Source: Omphiscola glabra (lineage: Eukaryota > Mollusca > Gastropoda > Lymnaeidae). From it: DNA of 64,000 bases. This document shows positions 12,240 to 22,640 of the stretch, piece after piece; positions within the stretch are counted from its first letter, which is position 1, and the number at the start of each line of letters is the position of its first letter. Location: the NCBI GenBank assembly GCA_964017045.1, contig OZ024807.1:12161241-12225240 (forward strand). The letters run 5' to 3'. Below the pieces are notes generated by a model. That model did not search any database. It was not told the origin of the DNA and saw only the letters and a list, made by a program, of their open reading frames with translations. The position numbers and the translations under genes are program-made.

Positions 12240-13353
12240 ACTGCATCCTCTTTCATGCTTAGTGGGACATGCTTTAAAAAAACGAATCAGTTTATTTATT
12301 GCTAGAACGTGTTCAGGCCATTCAGTAACAAAGTTCAAGGGTCATACAACGCATTACTGCCTTCATAAATTTTAACCTATTTTTTTCCACCAGTTGATTA
12401 TACCTAAGTTTCTTACGATCTGCATATAATACCTATGTAATGGTTAAACAGGTATGTTGAAAAATTATGATCTAAAGGATAAAACACCAGTGTTAAAAGT
12501 GTTTGGGGGGGGGGGGGATGTTACCTGCAATGAATGGCTGGATTTAAAGTTATATAGCACCTTTAATATTTTGTAAATCGTCTAAGTGTTCGCTTGCAAA
12601 TTACGTCACGCAAAAAATGACTTTTTCAGACCCCCTCGTCACAATGTGTGACAAATGTTACACCCCCCTTCTCCCCTCCACCCCCCTTTAGTATCAGGTC
12701 ACACCTAAAAAAAAAAATCAAAATGTACTTAAAATTTTCATAACTAAACTAAGATTTTGTTTTATTCTTTAACATTTTCCCATAATGGACCAATATGTAG
12801 TATTATTAGAAAACTGTGACGTAAAAAAAAAATGAAGTCATTCCTGAGCGGATGTAAAATGACCACAACAGTTTTTGCGCCATTTTTCGATAGCGCAGAA
12901 GGTGTGCGTGACTGAGTTTCACGGTACCTATACTATAATAACTAGGGAAATTTCAACCTCAAATTAATGTTTTTTAAGGAAATTTTTTTTTTCAAAATTA
13001 GAACATTTTAGATTTAAATGTATTTTTTGTGACATCACATATTACCCCCCCCCCCCCCCATTCCGGTCACAGAATGTCACAATTTCTAGACACTCCCCGC
13101 TGAGCTAACGACCCCTAATGTAAAAGAAATAATTTTGCTGTGACTGACACATAGTGAAAGCTTTGATATTGCTTTTTTTTTATTGCGCGTAACAGAATTT
13201 TATTCCTCGGTTTGAGTGTGTTAAAAAAAAGAGTACTGTAACATTGTTATTGAAATGGTATTATTTGGAACATTTCAATGGTATATGTTATTTTTTTTTT
13301 TTTCAACGATTACCCTATTATTATTAATTAAATGATAATTTAATGGTAATGTA
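12240..13353. other. Intergenic sequence downstream of P450
   Basis: No gene seen. Holds a poly-G run near 12506, a C-rich stretch 12660-12690 and a poly-C run 13046-13060. The short inverted match ttacgtcac (12600) / gtgacgtaa (12818) may mark an old small transposon. Confidence 0.45.
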
Positions 13354-13590
13354 GTGGATGGATCTCCTAGTTCATAAAGGTTGCTAATACTTCAGACAAT
13401 GAATGTACACATTTGTTCCACCAGTGGATGGATCTCCTAGTTCATAAAGGTTGCTAATACTTCAGACAATGAATGTACACATTTGTTCCACCAGTGGATG
13501 GATCTCCTAGTTCATAAAGGTTGCTAATACTTCAGACAATGAATGTACACATTTGTTCCACCAGTGGATGGATCTCCTAGTTCATAAAGT
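13354..13590. repeat. 70-bp tandem repeat, 3.4 copies
   Basis: Units start gtggatggatctcctagttc at 13354, 13424, 13494 and 13564 and are essentially identical, so the expansion is recent. Confidence 0.95.
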
Positions 13591-13861
13591 TTGTAAGATT
13601 AAACAGAGACTTTTTAAATTTTTTTTTATTTTTTTTTAATTTGCCGGTATACACAGTAGATTGAATTCTCTGATGGTCGGGTTGTCTCGGCGTTTGCTGA
13701 CTTGATTTCAATGATGACATGAAATATTGCTACTTTTATAACATATTGAATAGAATTAAAATATTCTTATACGGAATAAGGTTGTCATTGTGTTGATTCT
13801 TTCTGTGTTAGAACTGAAAGGACATTAGATGGTGGTCATCCGTTGTCATAGTTCAACCACC

Positions 13862-13960
13862 AAACACACACACACACACAGCAGGAGTCACCCGGTGACT
13901 GCCAACCACACACACACACACACACACACACAGCAGGAGTCACCCGGTGACTGCCAACCG
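13862..13960. repeat. (CA)n microsatellite with duplicated flank
   Basis: Two (CA)n runs, each followed by the same gcaggagtcacccggtgact block, giving a two-unit tandem duplication. Confidence 0.85.
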
Positions 13961-14130
13961 GGTCAAGCACAAGGGTACTTTCTGTTGCCCCCATCAGCGA
14001 GCTGATTTGTGCCTGACGTTGTCGTCCTTTCAAGAGATGGTTAAAGGTCAGAGGATAACGAACTCCAACACCGGGGCTTAACTGGGTGCAGTTGTTATTT
14101 TACACCGGGTCCGGGTATTCTTCTATATCT

Positions 14131-14272
14131 TGAGACAGTCCTACACACTAATTGCCGGCCTTTAAACAATGGGCTTAGAGACAATCCTACCTGTCGGCCC
14201 TTAAACAATGGGCCGAGAAACAATCCTACCTGTCTGCCTTTAAACAATCGGCCGACAGACAGTCCTAAACCA
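14131..14272. repeat. 39-bp degenerate tandem repeat, about 3.5 copies
   Basis: Core tttaaacaatgggc recurs at 14161, 14200 and 14238, alternating with acaatcctacctgtc. Confidence 0.8.
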
Positions 14273-14420
14273 GGCCCGTGGCTCTGAATTTGCCTCCGAA
14301 AAACAAATTAACCTTTTTAATCTGAGTTTAACCACCACACATGAGCAGGAACATCATTTGGATAGGGCAGGGTGGGGTACTTGACCACCACCCCTGAATT
14401 TACAGGTTTTATTTAAATTG

Positions 14421-14530
14421 TTATGTACTGTGGCGCCTCCAGTAATACACCACTTTGCAGCCGACCAAGTTTTGGTTTTGCCCCCCCCCCCCTGAAAAAA
14501 CATGAAATGACGCCCCTGCACATGAGTGTC
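14421..14530. mobile_element. Fragment of a dispersed repeat (second copy near 32302)
   Basis: The order tgtactgtggcgcctccagt, poly-C, then gaaatgacgcccctg is matched by a shorter diverged copy at about 32302-32385. The end resembles a transposon terminus (cagggg... on the other strand), but the left end was not found. Confidence 0.4.
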
Positions 14531-14835
14531 GCCATGAGGCCCCCCCCCCCACCCGATTTAGTACTATTAATATAAAATATTTTGAGTAGAGGGATTGCCG
14601 GTTGTGAAAATGAAGCAGCCACACCAGATGCAATATATAAATAAGAGATATGAAATGATCTCCATCTCCCCGTGTCGCTTCGGTCAACACAACGGATTCC
14701 ATTGTGGAGGAGGAAAAAAGTGTGTGGGAGGTGGGGTGGAAAATAATTATTATAGGGGCGTGAATGTAAACAAAACAAATAAGAGCATTCCTTTCTATTT
14801 TTAGAGAGACATATGTTACTCTCTGTAAAAAAAAA

Positions 14836-15099
14836 AGCGCAAACTTGAGTGGTATGGCCACGTGACCAGAAGACAAGGGCTCGCCAAAGAAATCATGCAG
14901 GGCACAACTAGAGGAGGAAGAAGAAGAGGAAGACAGAGAAAAAGATGGGAGGATAACATCAAAGAGTGGACTGGACTACAACTAGGCGATGCTATGCGTA
15001 GTGCAGAAGACCGAGAGGAATGGAGAACGATAGTTTTCATGTCATCTGTGGCGCCCCAACGGTCCTATAGGACTAAGGGTCATGATGATGATGATGATT
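14836..15099 (+). mobile_element. 5'-truncated LINE: reverse transcriptase C-terminus and 3' tail
   Basis: From 14838 one frame reads WYGHVTRRQGLAKEIMQG, then GRRRGRQRKRWEDNIKEWTG, then SSVAPQRS. This is the C-terminal tail common to many animal non-LTR retrotransposon ORFs. It ends in a (gat)n tail at 15081-15099, the usual 3' end. The catalytic domain is absent, so the copy is dead on arrival. A second copy lies reversed at 19408-19620. Confidence 0.8.
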
Positions 15100-15594
15100 T
15101 TACTCTTATGATCACGTTACTATAAAAAAGATAGGTCGCACGTTATACCTAAATTATATTTGGAAGTTCATTTCTTTACCGTGCTACTGTAACACTATTG
15201 AAAAGATTCATAATTCCACGGAAGATTTTTTTTTTTTACGCGCCAGGTCATGCGCACCTGTACACAAGAGTAATTTCGGGAATTCGTATTTGATTTTTTA
15301 AGGGGGTGAAACCTTCAGTGAGAGTGCTCACAAGTATCTTGTAAAACAAAAATGTACGAGCCGATTAAAATATAACTAACAAAATCAATAGCAGAGCCGG
15401 CTTCAAGAAAAGTAATATTATCTTTAACATCATATTGGTGAGTTTCACTAGCTTACATCGTGGACCATTTTAAAAACTTTGGAGGCACTAAACTATCTTG
15501 TATGTTGGTCACAAATAATTATTCTTTACACTTCATTTTTTAAACGTAGCTATATAAAAAGTACATAAAGTATTTAAAAATATGGTCTTCATCA
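15100..15594. other. Non-coding gap
   Basis: Mixed AT-rich sequence with a T run at 15228-15237; no gene, repeat family or motif recognised. Confidence 0.4.
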
Positions 15595-15873
15595 GTGGCA
15601 TACTTAGATCTAGGGCAGCGGTTCTCAACCTGGGGGTCGCACGGCCCTTTCCCAGGGGTGGCCTAAGACCATCTGAAAACACATATGCTCTACAGTTATG
15701 ACGTAGCAAAGAAATAATTTTTGTGGCTGGGGGTCACCACAACGTGAGGAACTGTATAAAAGGGTGGCGGCATTAGGAAGGTTGAGAACCACCGGTCTAG
15801 GGCCATTCGGGGTGGGTCGAGAAGTTTTACAACCCCCCTTCCACGAAAAAAAAGCCACGCCTCTGTATAAGCA
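15595..15873. mobile_element. Possible small element hosting the SPIN-like copy
   Basis: Outside the SPIN-like copy, the flank starts cagtggcatac (15595) and ends ccacgcctctg (15873). These are similar imperfect inverted termini of the CAGTGGCGT type seen elsewhere in the window. No 8-bp target duplication is visible, so this is tentative. Confidence 0.35.
15616..15794 (+). mobile_element. SPIN-like non-autonomous hAT element, copy 1
   Basis: Starts cagcggttctcaacctgggg and ends aggttgagaaccaccg as inverted termini. Flanks atctaggg / gtctaggg form an 8-bp target duplication with one mismatch. The interior (aaaacacatatgctctacag, cattaggaaggttgag) matches the SPIN consensus as remembered. No transposase inside. 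Confidence 0.75.
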
Positions 15874-15896
15874 CCTGTATTCATACTTGTCTTGTC

Positions 15897-16026
15897 TTTG
15901 ATCCTGGCCGCATTTGAGACAACAAGTACCGCCCTGAGTTCTATCCTGTATCTCTTGGCCAGACATCCAGATGTCCAGGATAAGGTCATCGAAGAGATTG
16001 ACGGGGTTCTGCAGGGAAAGGTCAAA
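15897..16026 (+). pseudogene. Exact 130-bp copy of P450 exon 5 (helix I part)
   Basis: Identical, base for base on reading, to 10274-10403 of the P450 gene, about 5.6 kb upstream. Only an internal exon piece is copied, with no splice sites and no neighbouring intron, so it is neither a second gene nor a processed copy. The left side joins unrelated sequence and the right side runs within a few bases into a TTAGGG-type array. Perfect identity means a recent event (or gene conversion). Confidence 0.95.
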
Positions 16027-16035
16027 GGAGATGAG

Positions 16036-16220
16036 GGGTTAGGGTAGTGGTTAGGGTTAGGTTTAGGGTAGTGGTTAGGGTAGTGGTTAGGGTTAGGGTA
16101 GTGGTTAGGGTTAGGGTAGTGGTTAGGGTTAGGGTAGTGGTTAGGGTTAGGGTAGTGGTTAGGGTTAGGGTAGTGGTTAGGGTTAGGGTAGTGGTTAGGG
16201 TTAGGGTTAGGGTAGTGGTC
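16036..16220 (+). repeat. Interstitial telomere-like array
   Basis: Made of ttaggg hexamers arranged as an 18-bp unit ttagggttagggtagtgg, about ten copies, with one or two longer ttaggg runs. TTAGGG is the usual mollusc telomere repeat, but this array is internal. Confidence 0.9.
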
Positions 16221-16298
16221 GCAAACTACGACTCTGGATCCACTTTCATGAAGGCATAGATGCGGCTATTTGATATCATGAACGTATCTGTTGTAAGG

Positions 16299-16711
16299 AC
16301 ATACGACTCTTGTATTTTCTTTACGTATACTTATAATGACATACGGCTCTTGTGTTTTCTTTACGTATACTTATAATGACATACGGCTCTTGTATTTTCT
16401 TTATGTATACTTATAATGACATACGGCTCTTGTATTTTCTTTATGTATACTTATAATGACATGCAACTCTTGTATTTTCTTTACGTATACTTATAATGAC
16501 ATACGGCTCTTGTATTTTCTTTACGTATACTTATAATGACATGCGGCTCTTGTATTTTCTTTACGTATACTTATAATGACATACGGCTCTTGTATTTTCT
16601 TTATGTATACTTATAATGACATACGGCTCTTGTATTTTCTTTACGTATACTTATAATGACATGCGGCTCTTGTATTTTCTTTACGTATACTTATAATGAC
16701 ATGCGGCTCTT
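16299..16711. repeat. 40-bp satellite, about 10 copies
   Basis: Unit acatacggctcttgtatttt plus 20 bp, period 40. Units vary at a few sites (ttacg/ttatg, atacg/atgcg) in no strict order. Confidence 0.95.
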
Positions 16712-16809
16712 AAAATATTTTCTTAGCAGACATCAAAAATCAAATAGTCTTTTTTTTTTTAAATGTCTCTCCCCCCACACAACAAAATGTTGCCGACCTT
16801 GGTCTAAGG

Positions 16810-17016
16810 ATGTGATTCTCAGCCTTCCTAATGCCGCGACCCTTTAATATAGATCCTCGTGTTGTGGCGACCCCCAACCACAATATTATATTCGTTGCTA
16901 CTTCATAACTGTAGGGTATATGTGTTTTCCGATGGTCTTAGGCGACCACCCGGTAAAGGGTCATTCGACCCCCCCCCCCCCCAAAGGGGTCGCGACCCAC
17001 AGGTTGAGAACCGCTG
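16810..17016 (-). mobile_element. SPIN-like hAT element, copy 2
   Basis: Flanked by a perfect 8-bp duplication gtctaagg at 16802-16809 and 17017-17024. Ends in cacaggttgagaaccgctg. The left terminus is mutated (atgtgattctcagcc). A poly-C run is inserted in the gggtcgaccccc part. Confidence 0.8.
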
Positions 17017-17225
17017 GTCTAAGGTATGATTTGTTATCGTGTACCACTGGAAAACATACTGCGGTGGCCACACAAAAGATTGTTTTTCAATGCGCGCACG
17101 ATAAACACCAAACTTAAGGACACAATTCGATTTTCATCAATTATAAGCATACATCAGCAGCCAATCAGGACCGTTTCAGCACCAAATTTTTTTTTCTTTT
17201 TACATTCCTGCTAGTCTGGGGAAAC

Positions 17226-17303
17226 CACGTGTGTTCCTGGCAGACACGTGACTAAACTACTTCCTAAATGAACCAGCGTCCCTGGTGTCACGTGCTATAA
17301 ATA
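17226..17303 (+). promoter_or_regulatory. Promoter-like block: three CACGTG E-boxes and a TATA box
   Basis: Palindromic CACGTG at 17226-17231, 17245-17250 and 17289-17294, the last immediately before TATAAATA at 17296-17303. CACGTG is the binding site of bHLH-zip factors (USF, MITF, Max). No coding frame follows within several hundred bases, so any transcript would be non-coding or spliced over a long distance. Confidence 0.4.
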
Positions 17304-17817
17304 CGCAGACGGTTATATCCTGGAACGGACCAGCGAAAGCATTTTCAATAGGCAAGTCAAACGTGGCATTGGCTTATGTCACACGTTAGGACCGCGTCTA
17401 GAATCTAGAGCAGTATCACGAGTGCCTCTCAGCGGGAGTGCATTTTTATTTATTTTATTGTTGAAAGGCAACGGTCGTTGCAGCATCTTAGTCACGACCG
17501 GAGGGGGTGGGTGTGGGGTAAGGGCTAGGGCTGTCAGCTCTTCGGCCACACCCTGGAGACAGCTGGATAACGAGTTCAATTTTTTTTTTTTTTTTTTTGC
17601 ACAAACTGAAGGACTCACATAATATATCCCAAATTGTCTTCATATTATCCGTCTCAGAATTCGGAATTTTTATAATCATAAATTCACTTTTAGTTGTTTT
17701 AATTATTATTTCTTTTGAACAAAAGTTTTTCATTTAGAAGTAATTTCAGAAGTAGTTTTTTTTAATTTCTGCTTTTTTTTTTTTTTTTCGCTATTCAGCA
17801 AGGTTGTGGTATAAACC

Positions 17818-17990
17818 ACGTCAGGTCTAACCTTCTTCACGTCAGTTCTACACGTCTTCATGTCAGGTCTAACCTTCTTCACGTCAGTTCTAACCGTCTT
17901 CATGTCAGGTCTAACCTTCTTCACGTCAGGTCTAACCGTCTTCATGTCAGGTCTAACCTTCTTCACGTCAGGTCTAACCTTCTTCGTTTG
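17818..17990 (-). repeat. 21-bp minisatellite coding a seven-residue repeat
   Basis: Units alternate (ttcttcacgtcaggtctaac and gtcttcatgtcaggtctaac), making a 42-bp higher-order pair. On the minus strand they keep one frame open from 18002 (VRPDMKT/VRPDVKK units). The period divisible by three explains the frame; no protein homology is recognised. Confidence 0.85.
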
Positions 17991-17999
17991 TTTTTCCTC

Positions 18000-19400
18000 C
18001 ATGGACTTAATTCAATTCAGATGATAAGCAAGAACCACTTCTTACAATCAAGTATTAAAAATGCACTGGATACAATTACAAAGGAAGTGGAGGGTCACGA
18101 ATCCCCTGAGCCACCTCACCCCTTCCAATGACGCCCCCCCCCTCGAAATAGATAGGTGTAAAAAAATAAATATTAGTCTGAGACAAGAGTCGTAACATGA
18201 CTCGATCTGCTGACGTCACCGTCGTATCACTGACTCCGATGACGCTGAAAAAGGGGGGGGGGGGCGCTCTCTTCCACTGAAGTGATAAATTATTTGTTCA
18301 TGGGTATGTTTCTTGTCGTATCATTGGATCACTTCTTTCATGGCCAGAAATATTCAAAGAATTTGGAATAAGTTTTACTGTACATTTATGTGTGTGGATT
18401 TTTAAAAAAAAAAACAGTTTATTTTTTTAGCTTAGCGTTTCACGCAGACGTCGATTCGATTTTCTTTTTAATCGTTATCTTTATCTTGGGAATTTCATTG
18501 TGAATTACTTTTTATTTTTAAATTATCATAATTGTATTTTTTTTTAAATTAAGCTTGTGGGTGTGAGAGTATGTGTGTATTAATGTATGTGAGGGAGTGT
18601 GTGTGTGTGTCTGTGTTCGTTGTCAACGTGATAGTAGATCTCAACCCCCGGTTTCAACCACTCAACCACACACACACACACACAAAGTGGCGGATGTTCC
18701 GTCAGGTCACTGTTAATTATTTGAAGCGTCTTTAGTGTATGTTTTTTTTTAACTTTCATTTTATTAGAGATTTCTTTCAACGAGGGGGGTGGGGTGGAAT
18801 GATGTAGTCACGTGGGCGTGCAGAGGCGTGGCATCTTTCCGAATCCACTCATTAAACGCGGATGACGCACGTTTAGATCTGACGCTCATATTAAACTATG
18901 TTTCTAGCACCAGTCGACGGAAACAGGCTGAAAAACTATACGGCATCTCAGCTTAACGGCTGATTATATAACAGTTATATATATATATAATATATTTAAA
19001 TGTGTGGCTGCAGCAGGCGAGGACATCCCCTATAAAAAGACCTCTTGGTGGCGGACCAGCTTTCAAAAATGAAACAAATGGTGTTTTTTTTTAACGCCAT
19101 TTTTTATTTGTGCTTGACGACAATGTTCATAAATTTAATGATTCCCATTTCCGTTTAGCGAGTGACAACTTCCGAAGGTTTCATCAGCTGAGCTGATTGG
19201 TGATATTGTTGGCAGCCTCTGTGTAAGTGTAAGGGGAAACAAAACTTATGTTTACTTTAAATCGATTTTTTTTCCCTTGGTCCTCTCATACATTCTTATA
19301 ATCGGAACAGTTCGAAAAGGGAATGGGGAACAAAGGGGTGTACTCATCCCGCGCGCCATCGCCAGAGTGGGGGGACAGGGGTGGGGGGCAACAAAAATAA
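18000..19400. other. Non-coding stretch
   Basis: Contains poly-G/C runs (18130, 18250), GT repeats around 18599-18684 and an at-run 18970-18992. No gene found. A CACGTGGGCGTG motif at 18810 is isolated. Confidence 0.4.
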
Positions 19401-19407
19401 TCTTTAG

Positions 19408-19620
19408 GATCATCATCATGTCCCTTAGTACTTGGATTGTCGGGGTGCCACAGATGACATGAAAATTATCCTTCTCCATTCCTCTCTGTTTTCTGCATGC
19501 ACTACGCACGGCATGCCTAGTTTTAATCCCCGATGTTATCTTCCCATCTTTGCCTCTGTCTTCCTCTTCTTCTTTCTCTCGTTATGCCCTGCATGATTTC
19601 TTTGGCGGACCCTTGTTTTC
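19408..19620 (-). mobile_element. LINE 3' end, second copy
   Basis: Reverse complement of the same LINE tail as at 14836-15099: (atc)n tail first, then agatgacatgaaaattatcc and cctgcatgatttctttggcg. More diverged and with internal deletions. Confidence 0.75.
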
Positions 19621-19957
19621 TTGTCTTTAGGGTAGGACCTTAATATTGACTGAAACGATAAAATCACATGTAGGCCTATACTTCACAAAGACGAGGGGCG
19701 CAAAAAACAACTTTATATTATTGGTCCGACCCGGACAGCGCTTGTTTCTATTTAGTAAGGGGCGCCATTTTAGTTTTTTTCCCACAGGGCGCTGCTTTTA
19801 CTTGAAAATGGCCTTGCTCGTCACTAATTTCCGTGTACTTTGTCTACTGCACCCACACAACGGCAAACCGTTGGACGGAGGTTCTCAAATCTTGTAGCTC
19901 TACTCGTCGATTGTCTGTCAACGTCGTTTCGTAACCCAGCAGAGGCTGCTAAAGTCT

Positions 19958-20011
19958 CTGTGTGTGTGGATGTATTTGAGTGAGTATGTGTATGCGTGCG
20001 TGTGTGTGTGT
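19958..20011. repeat. (GT)n microsatellite
   Basis: Interrupted gt-rich run (gtgtgcgtgtgtgtg). Confidence 0.8.
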
Positions 20012-20224
20012 GCATTTCTTTCCAGGTGCTGATCGTCAGTTCTTAACTGCAGGGAGAGTGAAAAATCTTGTATTTAGTTATAACATCGCCTTTATAGGAA
20101 CTTCTGGCATTTCCGCGTTTACTAACTAACATCGATGCAAATCGATGCGAGTAAATTGACACTTCGGTTATTGGGCAATTGTTTTCCAACCTGCATAAAA
20201 TGATTGACAAGTTTTACAAATGAT

Positions 20225-20292
20225 TGCGGCACCCCCCCCCCCAACCACCCTCACCCACACACTCGCCCCCTGACCCCCCCCCCCCCCACACA
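20225..20292. repeat. C-rich tracts
   Basis: Two poly-C runs of about 10-13 bases separated by caccctcacccacacactcg. Confidence 0.85.
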
Positions 20293-20362
20293 CGTTTACT
20301 TTCAGTTTCACATTCTTCCCCTCTGTTCTTCGAATTGATGTTGTACCTGTAATTCTCGGTAT

Positions 20363-21010
20363 TGTCTGATATGGCCTATAACACTATTGACATCTATATG
20401 ATCCATACAATATTGATTCACTGACTGTCTGATATGGCCTATAACACTGTTGACATCTATATGATCCATACAATATTGATTCACTGACTGTCTGATATGG
20501 CCTATAACACTATTGACATCTATATGATCCATACAATATTGATTCACTGACTGTCTGATATGGCCTATAACACTATTGACATCTATATGATCCATACAAT
20601 ATTGATTCACTGACTGTCTGATATGGCCTATAACACTATTGACATCTATATGATCCATACAATATTGATTCACTGACTGTCTGATATGGCCTATAACACT
20701 ATTGACATCTATATGATCCATACAATATTGATTCACTGACTGTCTGATATGGCCTATAACACTATTGACATCTATATGATCCATACAATATTGATTCACT
20801 GACTGTCTGATATGGGCTATAACACTATTGACATCTATATGATCCATACAATATTGATTCACTGACTGTCTGATATGGCCTATAACACTATTGACATCTA
20901 TATGATCCATACAATATTGATTCACTGACTGTCTGATATGGCCTATAACACTATTGACATCTATATGATCCATACAATATTGATTCACTGACTGTCTGAT
21001 ATGGGCTATA
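20363..21010. repeat. 63-bp satellite, about 10 copies
   Basis: Unit starts tgtctgatatggcctataac, period 63, nearly invariant. Because 63 is divisible by three, a 268-codon frame stays open on the minus strand (21114 to 20308), with a 21-residue repeat HIRQSVNQYCMDHIDVNSVI plus one. Degenerate half-units continue to about 21110. Confidence 0.95.
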
Positions 21011-21267
21011 TACAGTACTGACACGCCGGCTGTCCTACATGGGCATATACAATATTGGCACAATGACTGACTGAATTGGTGTATACAATATCGGCACAAT
21101 GACAATACTGACACACAAGTGTATCATCTTTGCACTTTGATCTATCTTTGGCAAGAAGGGGGCCATTTTACGAATAAATCAATAAATATAAATATATACA
21201 ATTGTGAAATCTCTAATCACCGTGTATCAGTTCAGATGATGAAGATTGCTGCTTTCAAGATACACTA

Positions 21268-21318
21268 CCATTGGCGACACTACCATTGGCGACACTACCA
21301 TTGGCGACACTACCATTG
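21268..21318. repeat. 15-bp minisatellite
   Basis: Three and a half copies of cactaccattggcga. Confidence 0.9.
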
Positions 21319-21886
21319 TCGGTAGACGAGTGACCCTGGTGTAAAAACTTCAACTGCTTCATGACCTCCTTTCTGGGCCGTTCCAATAATTCCTGTCTGG
21401 TTCACTGGTGGTAAAATAGTGTGCCGTCTGCTCAGTATTAAGGATCCGTCACGTGTTCTGAAACAGCCGAATACTTTGCAAGTAACCTCACTCAAATGAT
21501 GACGTCAGAGTTTCTTTCGACTCAACGTATCGTGAATGGATTTATTAATTTTTTGAAAAAAAAATATTTTTGGTGTGTGTGTGGGGGGGGGGGGGGGAGG
21601 GTGGTTAAATCTAAACCAGAGTTGCCTCATTCAAGACAACTTTGTTTCAACGGTTGAACAATGAATTTTAGTTTGAATATGCCGTTTTTTTCGTCCCTTT
21701 TTTTTTAATACCATCAGACCCCAAAAATACAACAGCCTGTCATTTTTCTACAATGACCGACTCTTTAAAACGACCCCACATCCCCTTTTTCTGGGTGAGG
21801 GGTATTGAAAGCTCATTTGTATTGACATAGGAGGGGGTGGGCTGTACATGTACTCGAGTTTTTACAGGAAAAGCTATGTTAGCTTT

Positions 21887-21985
21887 ACCATTATACTATC
21901 AGTTTTACCGCTATACTATTAGTTCTAACATTACACTATTAGTTTTACCACTATACACTCGGTTTAACCACCATACTATCAGTAT
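21887..21985. repeat. 24-bp degenerate minisatellite
   Basis: About four copies of ttagttttaccactatacta-type units; a G run of about 14 follows at 22012-22025. Confidence 0.75.
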
Positions 21986-22149
21986 ACAATGGTCGGTAGC
22001 CTGCAGCTATCGGGGGGGGGGGGGGCGCCGCAGTCTCTCCGGGTGAATAACAGCAGCTCTCTTCGTTATTTAATTTGTTTTTCTTCTTTTTCTTCTTTTT
22101 TTAAATCTTTTTTTTACTAATCTAAAATGCAGTTTAATCAATCACACTT

Positions 22150-22640
22150 TTCTGGGCCTTTTATTATTATAAGAAAAAGTTTTTTATAGCGTAGTACCCC
22201 AACCTAGGGCTGGGCTCACCATGCTGTAGATACAATTTAACAAACATGATCATGAACTTAAAAATTAACATACATTAATTAAATAAAACTAAACAAATGT
22301 GTATTCACCCAATCATTCCATAACTTTTTGAATGTCAAGCTATGGACGGCACACAGCAGTATCGCCTATCGGTCAGATGTGGGGAATCAGTCAGGGTAGT
22401 AGAGTTTAAAGAGATGTGTTTTGAGTGCAGTTTTGATGGCTGTGAGGGTTCGTATATTGCGGATGTGTAGTGGAAGAGAATTCCATTGTTTTGGGGCATT
22501 GAAAGAGAAAGATCGTTCACCGTATGTTTTGTGCGAGTCTTGGGGACAGAAAGAATATGTGCGTCTGCGGAGGAGCGAAGCTGTCGAAGGGGTGAATAGA
22601 TAGAGATAATTTCGATTAGATAGGAAGGACAGGAATTCGA
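22150..22640 (-). mobile_element. LINE (CR1/L2-like) ORF2 C-terminus with 3' tail
   Basis: On the minus strand, frames with shifts read YGERSFSFNAPKQWNSLPLH then LKTHLFKLYYP, the conserved end of CR1/L2-type reverse transcriptase ORFs. A 3' block follows (gtgagcccagccctaggttg) ending in (taa)n near 22150. Related copies: 59050-59498 and a tail only at 30003-30080. Confidence 0.75.

Noticed and set aside
14421..14876. 151-codon and 121-codon minus-strand frames
   Set aside because: They run through poly-C tracts and a repeat fragment, overlap each other in different frames and show no domain.
15897..16026. A second P450 gene
   Set aside because: Only an internal 130-bp piece of exon 5 is present, without splice sites, other exons or an intact frame context.
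16036..16220. A true chromosome end
   Set aside because: The array is short, contains tagtgg variants and is flanked by unrelated sequence on both sides.
20308..21114. 268-codon minus-strand frame as a protein gene
   Set aside because: It is explained by a 63-bp satellite whose period is divisible by three; there is no non-repeat domain, and the short flanks are decayed half-units.
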